Source: Treponema sp. (GTDB lineage: Bacteria > Spirochaetota > Spirochaetia > Treponematales > Treponemataceae). Taken from it: a DNA stretch of 21,727 nucleotides. A program made the translations under genes and the position numbers. Position 1 is the stretch's first letter. Every line of letters begins with the position of its first letter. The notes below the pieces were generated by a model. The model was not told where the DNA came from and ran no database searches. It saw only the letters and a program-made list of their open reading frames with translations. The stretch covers positions 1 to 21,727 of the forward strand of contig JAEDGQ010000027.1 of the NCBI GenBank assembly GCA_016297415.1, written 5' to 3'. Positions 1 through 7,037 of this stretch are shown one piece after another.

Positions 1-216
1 CCAGAACTTTCTGGCGCCCTTTTTTGCTTTGTAAACTTCTTGCTTCATCTGCAAGACCTATGCTTACCGAACTAACGCCTGGCATCCTCTAAATCTCTTT
101 AGCGTATCAAATATCCTCTTGCTCGTTTACTTTTTTATCAGGCCTCTTTATAAAAGAAGTCCATTTTTTAGTTTCCTGTTACAAAAATTTACTTTTATAT
201 ACCACCCGGGATTACA

Positions 217-429
217 CTAATCCATAAAAATATCTTCTTCAAATTTAATCATACCAGACTTCTGTTCCATACTCTCGATTTCTGCCAATCTTGTTTTATC
301 AAGTGCTTTTTCATAACCTGTCAAAGCTTGAAAAGGCAGAAAAATTTTCGCTCTCTGTTCAAGACTCATTCTGGGACGCATACTTTGCCTCGGCCACTTT
401 TCTTCAATAATATTATCATACCGGTTCAT
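217..429 (-). CDS. YolD-like small protein coupled to Y-family polymerase
   Basis: A 70-residue protein. It carries the signature of the small YolD-like family that often sits beside UmuC/DinB-type polymerases: RPRMSLEQRAKIF followed by an ALTGYEKAL segment at about residues 18-43. The family usually has a stretch like P-x-MS-x-x-x-RA-x-x-F-x-PF-x-ALTGY, and all of that is recognisable here. Its biochemical role is not established; the family is thought to act with, or modulate, the adjacent translesion polymerase. The ATG overlaps the stop of the upstream polymerase gene (an ATGA-type overlap at 426-429), which implies translational coupling. The C-terminus (EEDIFMD) is acidic. No DNA-binding fold is evident by eye. 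Confidence 0.8.
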   Translation of the reverse strand: MNRYDNIIEEKWPRQSMRPRMSLEQRAKIFLPFQALTGYEKALDKTRLAEIESMEQKSGMIKFEEDIFMD

Positions 430-1802
430 GCCTTGTGTCCTCCGATCTGGCTGTTTCTTTCTATTGCAGTCGCCCCTTCCGTCAGATTAGTTCCCTTCAA
501 AAGTGCATTTTTCCCGAATTTCTTCATAATTTCCAGCCGCACTTTCTGAAGGTTTTCTTCCTTTATATTATTATCCTCTTCATCAAACAAAGACCCCTGT
601 CTCATTTCTGCAGGCTTTACATTTATGGCAGTTACATTGATTTTTCTGATTAAAAGAGACGGATCTGTAATTTTTTCATACAAATCCATAAATCCGTTTA
701 TTATAGCTTTTGACGAATTAGTATCCTGACCAACAAAAATCGTTCCCCTGGCAGGCTTTGGAACTGCTCTTGAGTAATAGTCTGTTACAATCTCTCCTTT
801 GTAATCTGTTTTTTCAAGACTTTCTATATCATAGTTTATGTTTAAAGTAACAGAACTGGTAACAAGTTTTTTTTCAAAAAGACTGAGTGCAAGATGTTCT
901 GCCATTTCTCTAAGTACAACTTTTGCAGTTTCAAAATCATAAGGACAATGAAGTACCTGCCCTTCTCCAATACTTTTAGCTTCTGATTTGTAATTTTTTA
1001 TATGCCTCATCAAAACCGGTTCATATCCCCAGGCATGGTCTATAAGAATTTCAGCATCAATTCCAAACTCATCATAAAGCAGCTGTTCATTAGTCAGGGA
1101 TTTTCTGGCTATATCACCCATTGTAAAAATAAAGTGTTTTTCAAGCCTCTTCGCTATTCCCTTACCTATTCTCCAGAAATCAGTTAAAGGCTTATGGTCC
1201 CACATCTCTTTTCTGAACCCCATCTCATCTAGTTCAGCGATTCTCACTCCATCTTTATCTGCTTTTATATGCTTAGCCTTAACATCCATGGCAACTTTAC
1301 ATAAAAAGAGATTTGGAGCTATTCCAGCCGTTGCTGTTATTCCTGTTTCATCAAGAATATTCTGGATAACTTTTCTTGCAAGTTCATAGGGATTTAATCT
1401 GTACAATTTAAGATATGAAGTTGCATCAATAAAAACTTCATCTATTGAATAAACATGAATATCTTCAGGAGAAAAATATTTAAGATAAATATTATAAATT
1501 CTTGAAGAATATTCTATATATAGTGCCATTCTCGGAACTGCCGTTATGTATTCAAGTTCCTTGCCTGACTGTCTTTTTATTTCTCTTGCTTTTGCTTCAA
1601 CCTCGAACAGTCTGCTCCTGCCTGAAAGACCGAATGCCTTTAATGCCGGAGTTACTGCAAGACAAATTGTCTTACTTGTCCGGCTGGCATCTGCTACTAC
1701 AAGCTTTGCCGTCAAAGGATCCAGTCCTCTCTCCCGGCATTCTACTGAGGCATAAAACGATTTTAAATCTATGGCAATATATGTCCTTTCCCAGGAATCC
1801 AT
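426..1802 (-). CDS. Y-family (UmuC/ImpB-type) translesion DNA polymerase
   Basis: A 458-residue error-prone polymerase of the UmuC/DinB superfamily, predicted to copy past damaged template bases. The first catalytic motif, AIDLKSFYASVE (residues 10-21), supplies D12 and the steric-gate region. The second, YSIDEVFID (residues 118-126), supplies D121 and E122, so the metal-binding triad is intact. A helix-hairpin-helix-like region around DFWRIGKGIAKRLEKH fits the thumb. The C-terminal part (about 300-440) corresponds to the little-finger domain. It resembles the Bacillus UvrX/YqjW-type or Clostridia-type polymerases paired with YolD proteins more than E. coli DinB, so no symbol is given. Upstream sequence lacks a strong Shine-Dalgarno, and I saw no clear LexA box, so SOS control is unproven. 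Confidence 0.92.
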   Translation of the reverse strand: MDSWERTYIAIDLKSFYASVECRERGLDPLTAKLVVADASRTSKTICLAVTPALKAFGLSGRSRLFEVEAKAREIKRQSGKELEYITAVPRMALYIEYSSRIYNIYLKYFSPEDIHVYSIDEVFIDATSYLKLYRLNPYELARKVIQNILDETGITATAGIAPNLFLCKVAMDVKAKHIKADKDGVRIAELDEMGFRKEMWDHKPLTDFWRIGKGIAKRLEKHFIFTMGDIARKSLTNEQLLYDEFGIDAEILIDHAWGYEPVLMRHIKNYKSEAKSIGEGQVLHCPYDFETAKVVLREMAEHLALSLFEKKLVTSSVTLNINYDIESLEKTDYKGEIVTDYYSRAVPKPARGTIFVGQDTNSSKAIINGFMDLYEKITDPSLLIRKINVTAINVKPAEMRQGSLFDEEDNNIKEENLQKVRLEIMKKFGKNALLKGTNLTEGATAIERNSQIGGHKA

Positions 1803-1840
1803 TCTTTATTTATATCAGAAATTATGTTTTTTTTCAGATA

Positions 1841-1880
1841 AAAAAAACCTGCTTATAAAATCTGAATTTATAAGCAGGTT
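1841..1880 (-). terminator. Intrinsic terminator of the thiamine operon
   Basis: Arms 1846-1859 and 1867-1880 form a perfect 14-bp stem (AACCTGCTTATAAA and its complement) with a 7-nt loop. Reading on the minus strand, the stem is followed at once by a run of T (the A-run at 1841-1847 on the plus strand). It lies between the thiE stop and the polymerase start and should end transcription from thiE. Confidence 0.88.
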
Positions 1881-1901
1881 CATCTAATTTGTTACCTTTT
1901 T

Positions 1902-1946
1902 CGCAAAATTTAAATTCTCCACATAATGCAAATTTTGCGGAGAATT
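1902..1946. repeat. Interleaved inverted repeats at the thiE stop codon
   Basis: CGCAAAATT (1902-1910) pairs with AATTTTGCG (1931-1939), and AATTCTCC (1913-1920) pairs with GGAGAATT (1939-1946). The two stems are interleaved (a-b-a'-b'), so they can form a pseudoknot or two mutually exclusive hairpins. The right arm overlaps the thiE stop codon at 1945-1947. Confidence 0.6.
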
Positions 1947-2631
1947 ACTTGGTGTTATTCCAGGCATCTGTCATTTCACAGGCAGCTTTATAAGGGTCAT
2001 CTGCTCCTGCAACTGCACTTATTACAAAGAAACCTGCAAGTCCGCATTTCTTTAATTCTGGTACATCAGGAGTTTTTACACCGCCACCGATTACAACAGG
2101 AATAGGACTTACTTTTGCCAGTTCAGTAAATTCTTCAAAAGTCTTGATGATAACGTTTCCCTCATCATCTTTTGCAAGATTCTTTTTGGACTCTGTATCG
2201 TGAACAGGACCTGCACCAAAGTAATCAATGTCTTTTACGTCAAAGTTTTTTGCATACTCAATCAGATCTTTTGTTGGTGCAGAAAGCCCCACGATTGAAT
2301 CTTTGCCAAGATATTTACGGCAGATTGAAACAGGAATATCTGTCTGTCCCACATGAATGCCGTCAACTTTTATTCCCATTTCCCGGGCAGCAAGAACAAC
2401 ATCAAGACGGTCATTTACAACCAGTGCCACGGAATCAGATTTTCCGAGACGGGCAATTACATCTGCAGCCGCCTTACAGTCTTCGATTAAATCTTTTGCG
2501 TCTTCCACCTTTGAACGAATCTGAATAAATGTAAAACCTGCCCTGATGGCATCTTCTACTATTTTTTCAACCGGACGTCCATTTGTGTTTTCACGACCAA
2601 CAATTAAATATGCTTTTAAATCAAACTTCAT
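1945..2631 (-). CDS. thiE: Thiamine-phosphate synthase
   Basis: A 228-residue TIM-barrel enzyme that joins HMP-pyrophosphate and hydroxyethylthiazole phosphate to make thiamine phosphate. Visible family motifs, in order: FIQIRSK near the N-terminus, VNDRLDVVLAA, DGIHVGQTD, VGLSAPT, the GAGPVHDTESKKN stretch (the pyrophosphate and thiazole region), VVIGGG and FFVISAVAGADDP. Length is normal for the family. A GGAG Shine-Dalgarno precedes the ATG at a good distance. It is the last gene of the TPP-controlled operon and is separated from the preceding gene by about 110 bp that holds a GC-rich structured element. No thiD or thiC is present in the window, so HMP-PP must come from enzymes encoded elsewhere. 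Confidence 0.95.
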   Translation of the reverse strand: MKFDLKAYLIVGRENTNGRPVEKIVEDAIRAGFTFIQIRSKVEDAKDLIEDCKAAADVIARLGKSDSVALVVNDRLDVVLAAREMGIKVDGIHVGQTDIPVSICRKYLGKDSIVGLSAPTKDLIEYAKNFDVKDIDYFGAGPVHDTESKKNLAKDDEGNVIIKTFEEFTELAKVSPIPVVIGGGVKTPDVPELKKCGLAGFFVISAVAGADDPYKAACEMTDAWNNTK

Positions 2632-2644
2632 AATTTTTTCTCCT

Positions 2645-2733
2645 GCGTCAGGCTATGGAGTGGTTGCCGGAGGCAAGTGCGAAGCACCGCGCGCAGCAAG
2701 CCACGGAACAGCCGGCGGCAAAGCCGCGACGCC
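2645..2733 (+). repeat. GC-rich structured intergenic element, copy 1
   Basis: A strongly GC-rich island in AT-rich surroundings. It has several nested inverted repeats (GTGCgaaGCAC at about 2677-2687; GGCGGCaaaGCCGC near 2713-2726) and the signature ATGGAG (2655-2660) followed by CGGAAC (2704-2709). The same signature recurs at 3890-3995 (opposite strand) and 13400-13520. It lies inside the thi operon, between the thiamine-binding gene and thiE. Confidence 0.6.
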
Positions 2734-2739
2734 CAAAAA

Positions 2740-3033
2740 CTACATTTTATCTTCCATTCTCTGGAGCTTTTCTGTCATCATGTTTTCAAAGCCTGGACGA
2801 ATATCCATCTTCATAATAACTTCTGTACGGATTCCTTTTTCGGCAAGAACAAAAGTTGCTTTTTTTACGGTTTCCATAACTTTGTCCCATTCACCTTCAA
2901 TTTCTGTGAACATAGAATAAGTTTTGTTTGGAAGTCCCGATTCCCGGATAACCTTTACAACTTCAGCAACATTAGCCGAAAGTTCATCTCCAACACCAAA
3001 TGGCGCAATTGCAACTGCAACAAGTGTATTCAT
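2740..3033 (-). CDS. Thiamine-binding protein (MTH1187/YkoF-type)
   Basis: A 97-residue protein of the MTH1187/YkoF family (Thiamine_BP type), beginning MNTLVAVAIAPFG. Characteristic features are the GVGDELSANVAEVVKVIRESGL helix, the YSMFTEIEGEWDKVM segment and the RTEVIMKMDIRPG strand near the C-terminus; family members form small ferredoxin-like oligomers that bind thiamine or HMP. I chose the ATG at 3031-3033 because an AAGGAG Shine-Dalgarno sits just upstream and homology begins there. A longer frame opens further upstream at 3102 but overlaps the end of thiM and has no ribosome site. The gene starts 10 nt after the thiM stop, so the two are clearly co-transcribed. Its place between thiM and thiE supports a role in thiamine or precursor handling. 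Confidence 0.85.
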   Translation of the reverse strand: MNTLVAVAIAPFGVGDELSANVAEVVKVIRESGLPNKTYSMFTEIEGEWDKVMETVKKATFVLAEKGIRTEVIMKMDIRPGFENMMTEKLQRMEDKM

Positions 3034-3043
3034 ATTTTTCTCC

Positions 3044-3871
3044 TTACAATACTCTGAATTCGTTTTCTGCAATTTCTTCAGGCTTTGCAAGATACAATTC
3101 ATCGATAAAATTCATCTGGAAGCAGGCAGGTCCGCCGGCTTTTTTTTCTGCACGGCTTCCGGCAAGATTATAATGCTGGGTTGCGGCAAGAGCTGCAGTA
3201 AAAGGATCAGTTACGCTGGCATAAACGGCGCAAACTCCACCCAGGGAACAGCCTGCTCCGGTGATTTTTTCCATAAAATGTGAGCCGCCTTTTGAATAAA
3301 CCGAAGTTGTTCCGTCAGTTACAAAGTCTTCCACTCCGCTTACTGCAACGGCACCTTTAATGAATTTTGCAACAGATTTTGCTGCTTCTTCTGCGGATTT
3401 TACAGTGTCCACAGTATCAACACCTTTTGGTCCTTCCGAATCTGAGCCGCTTGTCAAATTCCACATTTTTGCCAGGGCAATAATTTCGCTGGCGTTTCCG
3501 CGGATAACTGACGGAGGGCATTTTTTTAAGTCCATTACAATTTTTGTGCGCAAAGAGCCGATTCCTAGTCCTACAGGATCCAGCACCCAGTTTTTTTTGA
3601 GGTCAGCCAGTTTTCTTGCTGTGCGGGCAACAGTTTCATCGTAAAATGGAAAAAGTGTTCCTAAATTTATGTAAACAGCGCCTCCGATTTCTGCCACACA
3701 CTCCCCTTCATCCGGCAGATAAACCATGGCTGCACTTCCTCCACAGGCAATCTGTGCATTGGCAACAAAATTTACTGTTACAGTATTTGTAATTGAAGGA
3801 GCCAGAGGTTTTGTTTCGCGGACAAGTTTTGAAGCTTCCGCAATTTTTTTTGTAATTTCTTCTTTTGTCAT
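3044..3871 (-). CDS. thiM: Hydroxyethylthiazole kinase
   Basis: A 275-residue ribokinase-like enzyme that phosphorylates 4-methyl-5-(2-hydroxyethyl)thiazole, the salvage route to the thiazole half of thiamine. Visible motifs are ITNTVTVNFVAN near residue 30, the WVLDPVGLG core, IRGNASEI, and the C-terminal ITGAGCSLGG anion-hole motif with the catalytic Cys typical of ThiM. The start chosen (ATG 3869-3871) has AAGGAG directly upstream; an in-frame TTG at 3889 would place that Shine-Dalgarno inside the gene. It is the first gene of an operon controlled by a TPP riboswitch. The pairing of thiM and thiE suggests salvage of thiazole rather than de novo synthesis at this locus. Confidence 0.95.
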   Translation of the reverse strand: MTKEEITKKIAEASKLVRETKPLAPSITNTVTVNFVANAQIACGGSAAMVYLPDEGECVAEIGGAVYINLGTLFPFYDETVARTARKLADLKKNWVLDPVGLGIGSLRTKIVMDLKKCPPSVIRGNASEIIALAKMWNLTSGSDSEGPKGVDTVDTVKSAEEAAKSVAKFIKGAVAVSGVEDFVTDGTTSVYSKGGSHFMEKITGAGCSLGGVCAVYASVTDPFTAALAATQHYNLAGSRAEKKAGGPACFQMNFIDELYLAKPEEIAENEFRVL

Positions 3872-3889
3872 TTTTTTCTCCTTAAACAA

Positions 3890-3995
3890 GATGGCGTCCC
3901 GGCGTCAAAGCCGCCGTCGGGCTTTGCAGGGTTCCGCTTACGCTCCATTGCTACGCAACTTACGCCCTTCCAATCCCTGACGCAAGTCAGGGGGT
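3890..3995 (-). repeat. GC-rich structured intergenic element, copy 2
   Basis: A GC-rich segment in the thiM leader, read on the minus strand. It carries the ATGGAGCG (complement of 3941-3948) and GCGGAACCC (complement of 3929-3937) signature shared with the copies at 2645 and 13400. It also contains a CCCTGAC/GTCAGGG hairpin (3975-3992). It lies between the riboswitch terminator and thiM and so adds over 100 nt of structured leader to the read-through mRNA. Confidence 0.6.
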
Positions 3996-4003
3996 GGTAC
4001 ACA

Positions 4004-4038
4004 TAAAAAAAGCCTGCTCCCATATTCAGAAAGCAGGC
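4004..4038 (-). terminator. Riboswitch-controlled intrinsic terminator
   Basis: Read on the minus strand, GCCTGCT (complement of 4032-4038) and AGCAGGC (complement of 4012-4018) form a 7-bp GC-rich stem, followed by seven U residues (A-run 4005-4011 on the plus strand). It lies 26 nt downstream of the TPP aptamer and before thiM, the normal place for the expression platform of a transcription-terminating TPP switch. I could not identify the matching anti-terminator by eye. Confidence 0.85.
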
Positions 4039-4063
4039 ACAAAAATCAAATTAACAATTCAGT

Positions 4064-4154
4064 GTTGCTTCCTACGCCAGTATTAACTGTCAGGTTCAAA
4101 GGGTCTGTGCTGTGCAACTTCTCAACCATCCGTTTCAGAAGGTTCCCCTGCAAA
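4064..4154 (-). ncRNA. TPP riboswitch (THI element) aptamer
   Basis: The minus strand carries the conserved THI-box sequences: an AGGGG 5' segment, a variable stem, then ACCCTTTGAACCTGA and the GGCGTAGGAAGCAA 3' segment. P1 can form between TTGC (complement of 4150-4153) and GCAA (complement of 4065-4068). In place of the commonest CTGAGA text the sequence has a GTTGAGAAG variant. It is followed by an intrinsic terminator and then thiM, so high TPP should stop transcription of the thiamine operon. Confidence 0.93.
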
Positions 4155-4165
4155 CTTTTGTTTAT

Positions 4166-4195
4166 ATTATCACAAATAAAAAAAAATTTAAACAA
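4166..4195 (-). promoter_or_regulatory. Probable promoter of the thiamine operon
   Basis: On the minus strand a TTGTTT -35 (complement of 4190-4195) and a GATAAT -10 (complement of 4166-4171) are separated by 18 bp. A TG one base upstream of the -10 gives an extended -10. Transcription would start just before the TPP aptamer. The small palindromic repeat at 4197-4294 ends immediately upstream. Confidence 0.6.
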
Positions 4196-4196
4196 A

Positions 4197-4294
4197 AAAA
4201 AGAGGCTGTCCAAAAAGTTCAACTTGCGGTGGTTGAGCTTGTCGAAACCACCATATTTAGTGCAATGGTCATTACTTATTGGTCAGCCCCTTTC
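4197..4294 (+). repeat. Small palindromic element, copy A (internally deleted)
   Basis: This segment matches the reverse complement of 20295-20446 almost base for base, including the GGTGGTTGAGCTTGTCGAAA palindrome half and the end GTCAGCCCC. Compared with copy B it lacks 53 bp, and the loss falls exactly between two GTCATT direct repeats. The ends are imperfect inverted repeats (GGCTGTCC and GGTCAGCCCC), flanked by an A-run on the left and pyrimidines on the right. It has no coding capacity. It looks like a non-autonomous, MITE- or REP-like element. Confidence 0.75.
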
Positions 4295-4304
4295 TTCTAT
4301 ATTA

Positions 4305-5048
4305 TTATTCCGGAGTTCTTCCGCCGTTCAGCTTTCTTTTTATCTGACAAAGTTTATCTTTACAGTTTGCGCACTGCAGGTTCTTGTTAGAACCAAACCA
4401 GTAACGTTCAGGATTTTTTGCCCACTTTACTTCCCAGTGAATAAGCAGAACTACAGAAGTAAGGAATAAACTCCAGCTGAAAAAACTTCTGATCCAGAGC
4501 ATTGGTGTAAACATCATAAAGTGGCCCCAGTCATAAATTCTGCAGTTAACACAGCATCTGTTTTTCATAATAAGTGTCTGGAACGGACAGAAAAACAGTA
4601 TACAGATAAAGTCACATAAATAGAAGAAAACTGTCAGCATAAAAAGGTCTGCTTCTTTTAAGACATTACAAAAATACAGAATTCCAAAAATCAGATTGAA
4701 CAAAAGCCATACAATAAGAACACCCCAGGCACCGGCATTCCGCTTTTTTACAATTTCCAGAAGTCCAGTCCGGGAATAATTTTCTACAGGATCAAAATAC
4801 TTTTCCTGGCTCTTTCTAACGCCCATAGTAATAAGTTTTGTAGGAAAAAAATGACTGATTATTATGAGCATAAAATTAAACCAGATAAGTGCATGAGGAT
4901 TAAATTCCTTCCATACCGGTGTAGAAACTTTTGTCCAGATATTCTCACGATCTGTCAGATAAAGATAAAAAAATAACAGAAAAACAGACAGTCTGATAAT
5001 AAAATGCCCAAGATAGCCTGTTAACATTTTTGTGTTTTTAATTTTCAC
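4305..5048 (-). CDS. Polytopic membrane protein with paired cysteine clusters
   Basis: A 247-residue integral membrane protein with about five or six hydrophobic segments (roughly residues 10-30, 54-70, 107-127, 135-158, 177-203). Between the last two segments lies NRCCVNCRIYDWGHFMMF (C165, C166, C169, H176), and the C-terminal tail has CANCKDKLC (C226, C229, C234). These Cys clusters could bind a metal or an Fe-S centre, or form a redox pair; that is inference from spacing only. I recognise it as a conserved hypothetical type but cannot assign a function. It is transcribed away from the MATE gene at 5206. Its 3' end lies about 10 bp from the small palindromic element copy A. The start ATG at 5046-5048 is taken as the first in frame; no strong Shine-Dalgarno is seen. 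Confidence 0.75.
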   Translation of the reverse strand: MKIKNTKMLTGYLGHFIIRLSVFLLFFYLYLTDRENIWTKVSTPVWKEFNPHALIWFNFMLIIISHFFPTKLITMGVRKSQEKYFDPVENYSRTGLLEIVKKRNAGAWGVLIVWLLFNLIFGILYFCNVLKEADLFMLTVFFYLCDFICILFFCPFQTLIMKNRCCVNCRIYDWGHFMMFTPMLWIRSFFSWSLFLTSVVLLIHWEVKWAKNPERYWFGSNKNLQCANCKDKLCQIKRKLNGGRTPE

Positions 5049-5165
5049 AAAAAACCCCTTATATTTTTAAATGTATCATGCATTCTATCAGAAAATGCTT
5101 ATAATTCCCTTAAATTTCACTATTTTATAAAAAGTCAGTATTTTTTTAATAAATTTCATAATTAT

Positions 5166-5178
5166 TTCGTATTATTAC
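5166..5178 (+). promoter_or_regulatory. Upstream element shared by both MATE genes, copy 1
   Basis: TTCGTATTATTAC lies 40 bp upstream of the first MATE start codon and occurs identically at 14545-14557 upstream of the second MATE gene. Similarity extends weakly for about 15 bp on each side. The inner GTATTATTAC has dyad character (GTA-TAC). Confidence 0.5.
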
Positions 5179-5205
5179 TTTGTTTTTAATACTAATATTG
5201 ATTTT

Positions 5206-6564
5206 ATGGCTACCCGAAAAATCGATATGACCACAGGTTCAATACCAAAGCTAACTTTTTTGTTTGCCCTTCCTCTGGTCCTTGGAAACATTCTTCAGCT
5301 TCTTTACAACACTGTAGATACAATCGTTGTCGGAAACTTCTGCGGTTCAACTTCAATAGCCGCCGTAGGCACCAGCTCTCAGCCTGTAGAAATCCTTTTA
5401 TGTATTTTTCTCGGCATAGGCCATGGCGTTTCAATTCTTGTTTCTCAGGCAGCAGGAAAAAAAGATACAGACCGTATTAAAAACCTGTCTTCAACAGCTG
5501 TAAGTTTTGTATACATGACAGCAGTTCCTGTAACTGCAGCAGGTTTTTTCCTGGGACCTTACATATTAAAAATGATGAAAGTTCCTGAAGATACAATGCC
5601 TCTTGCAGTTACATATATCCGCATTGTACTTCTTGGAACTCTCGGTCAGATGGGCTTCAATATGAATGCCGGAATTCTTCGCGGACTGGGAGACAGCAAA
5701 TCATCACTTCTCTTTCTCATTTTCTCCTGTATCCTGAATGTAATTCTTGATCTTCTTTTTGTTACAGTATTCAAAATGAATGTATTCGGTGTAGCAGCAG
5801 CAACAACTGTTTCTATCTTTGCTGCATGGTTTCTTTCTATATACTACATCAGAAAAAACTACCCTGCTCTCAATTTTTCAATTTTTCCAAAGCTGTGTAA
5901 AAAAAGCGTTTTAAAAGAAATCATAAAAATGGGACTTCCCCTTGGTCTTAACAGTTCTCTTTATTCTTTCGGACATGCAGCACTTCAGGGATTTTTCAAC
6001 GCTCAGGGTTCTGTTTTTATGGCAGGATGCCTCGTTGCAATGAAACTTGTAGGTCTTGCCGGCATGATGACCACATCCTTCTCTTCTGCAGCCTTAACCT
6101 TTACCGGTCAGAATTATGGTGCAAAAAAATGGGACAGAATAAAAAAAGGCGGCATTCAGATTCCGCTTATTTCTGGAATTTTTACACTTTCACTTAATCT
6201 GATTGCCTATATTTTTGCAAAACCATTCATCACCATCTTTACCCGGGATCAGGAAGTTCTTACAGTTGCAATGCACTATATCTCTATAGTTCTTTTTTTT
6301 AACTGGTGTTATGCAATCTTTAACGGAATAATAAATGTTGCAAACGGACTTGGCCGGGTCCGCTATTCTACAGTAGTTAACATTCTTATGCTCTGGGCTG
6401 TAAGAATTCCTTCCGCCTGGGCAATTACCACATTCGGAAACGGATACAACGTAATGGCTGCTGTTCCAATCAGCTTTGTATTCGGTCTTTTAGCAATGCT
6501 CTTTTTCTATGTAACCCCATTCTGGAGAGACATCTGCAAAAAAAGCAGACAGACAGAAGCATAA
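5206..6564 (+). CDS. MATE-family multidrug/drug-sodium exporter 1
   Basis: A 452-residue MATE transporter with twelve hydrophobic segments spread over the length. The N-terminus (MTTGSIPKLTFLFALPLVLGN, continuing into LLYNTVDTIVVG) is typical of the DinF/NorM-like clade common in Firmicutes and spirochaetes. The second half has the expected repeat with SFSSAALTFTGQNYGAKKWDR (here split: SFSSAALTF, then GQNYGAKK), the conserved GQNxGA motif. It would export cationic drugs or metabolites in exchange for Na+ or H+; the substrate cannot be told from sequence. No clear Shine-Dalgarno precedes either ATG at 5206 or the in-frame ATG at 5227; I keep the longer form because homologues have a short polar head before the MTxGSI motif. 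Sampled lines of this gene have C equal to or above G on the plus strand, unlike the genes to the right. Confidence 0.93.
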   Translation: MATRKIDMTTGSIPKLTFLFALPLVLGNILQLLYNTVDTIVVGNFCGSTSIAAVGTSSQPVEILLCIFLGIGHGVSILVSQAAGKKDTDRIKNLSSTAVSFVYMTAVPVTAAGFFLGPYILKMMKVPEDTMPLAVTYIRIVLLGTLGQMGFNMNAGILRGLGDSKSSLLFLIFSCILNVILDLLFVTVFKMNVFGVAAATTVSIFAAWFLSIYYIRKNYPALNFSIFPKLCKKSVLKEIIKMGLPLGLNSSLYSFGHAALQGFFNAQGSVFMAGCLVAMKLVGLAGMMTTSFSSAALTFTGQNYGAKKWDRIKKGGIQIPLISGIFTLSLNLIAYIFAKPFITIFTRDQEVLTVAMHYISIVLFFNWCYAIFNGIINVANGLGRVRYSTVVNILMLWAVRIPSAWAITTFGNGYNVMAAVPISFVFGLLAMLFFYVTPFWRDICKKSRQTEA

Positions 6565-6591
6565 AAAAACATTGTATTTTTCAGGCTGAAA

Positions 6592-6609
6592 TTCACTCAA
6601 ACCGTTACC
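6592..6609 (+). repeat. Isolated copy of the 18-mer iteron
   Basis: TTCACTCAAACCGTTACC matches the array consensus TTCAYTYAAAYTGTTACC with one difference (C for T in the TGTT core). It lies 28 bp after the MATE stop codon and about 430 bp upstream of parA, in the same orientation as the main array 2.8 kb away. Confidence 0.75.
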
Positions 6610-6661
6610 TTTTTTTCTCGAAAAACACATTTTTTTACAAAAATTCAGGATTTTATAAAAC

Positions 6662-6694
6662 CCTCTCAGACGCACGAGGATTGATTTTGAGAGG
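6662..6694 (+). other. Long-loop hairpin upstream of the partition locus
   Basis: CCTCTCA (6662-6668) and TGAGAGG (6688-6694) are perfect inverted repeats around a 19-nt loop. No T-run follows, so it is not a standard terminator; it could be a protein site or part of a small RNA. It lies in the 473-bp gene-free stretch 6565-7037, together with the iteron copy, the ACGGnCCGT box and the AT-rich repeats. Confidence 0.35.
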
Positions 6695-6740
6695 AGCAAA
6701 TTCTGGACGACATAATTCCCGTTTTACAAAAAAAGACGCG

Positions 6741-6767
6741 TTTACGGGCCGTTTAGAGGGCTTTTTT
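6741..6767 (+). promoter_or_regulatory. ACGGnCCGT box with T-run upstream of parA
   Basis: TTTACGGGCCGTTT, then GAGGGC and a T-run. The same text, with one central base changed and a short insertion, recurs at 8205-8242 upstream of repA. The core ACGGGCCGT (6744-6752) is a perfect 4+1+4 dyad. It may be a weak terminator for the MATE transcript or an operator shared by the parA and repA transcription units. Confidence 0.45.
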
Positions 6768-6782
6768 ATTTTTGTTTAAAGT

Positions 6783-6948
6783 ATAAACATTTGTTTAACA
6801 TTCGTTTATACTTTTATACTTTTATTTGTTAAATTCATTAACATTTGTTTATATTTTGTTTAACAGTTGTTTATACTTTTATACTTTTATTTGTTAAATT
6901 GTTTAACAACTGTTTATATTTTGTTAATATAATTAACATTTGTTTATA
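6783..6948 (+). repeat. Centromere-like AT-rich tandem repeats upstream of parA
   Basis: Two full 65-bp units (6791-6855, 6856-6920) and part of a third (6921-6950) are nearly identical. Each holds the text CTTTTATACTTTTAT. Within and beside them are five copies of TTAACAnnYGTTTATA, an AACA-nn-TGTT dyad, starting at 6795, 6838, 6860, 6903 and 6933. The spacings of 43, 22, 43 and 30 bp are close to whole helical turns. A head-to-head partial copy starts at 6783. Position just before a parA gene is where small type Ib partition loci keep their centromere and operator, so this is the likely binding site for the product of 7783-8181. Confidence 0.7.
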
Positions 6949-7037
6949 TGTTAAACAAAAATGAATTTGACTTTAAAATTACCGCAAATTATAATTAATT
7001 CACATAAAAATTCAGCATATCTTGTGGGAGGGATATT

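Noticed and set aside
1..27. CCAGAA/TTCTGG hairpin with a T-run at the left edge, and integron attC-like text near 70-80.
   Set aside because: The hairpin is short, and no paired R and L core sites were found for an attC, so neither a terminator nor an integron site is claimed.
1..85. A minus-strand open frame beginning ATG (83-85) and running off the window, or a second ATG about 46 bases from the edge.
   Set aside because: Under 30 codons visible, no properly spaced ribosome site, and no recognisable sequence. It could be the 5' end of a real gene but cannot be supported.
2172..2528. Long plus-strand frames opposite thiE, thiM, copA and ilvE.
   Set aside because: All are antisense shadows of genes with strong motif support.
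6490..6699. Minus-strand frame across the end of the first MATE gene and the following spacer.
   Set aside because: Composition is not protein-like, and it overlaps a well-supported gene and an iteron copy.
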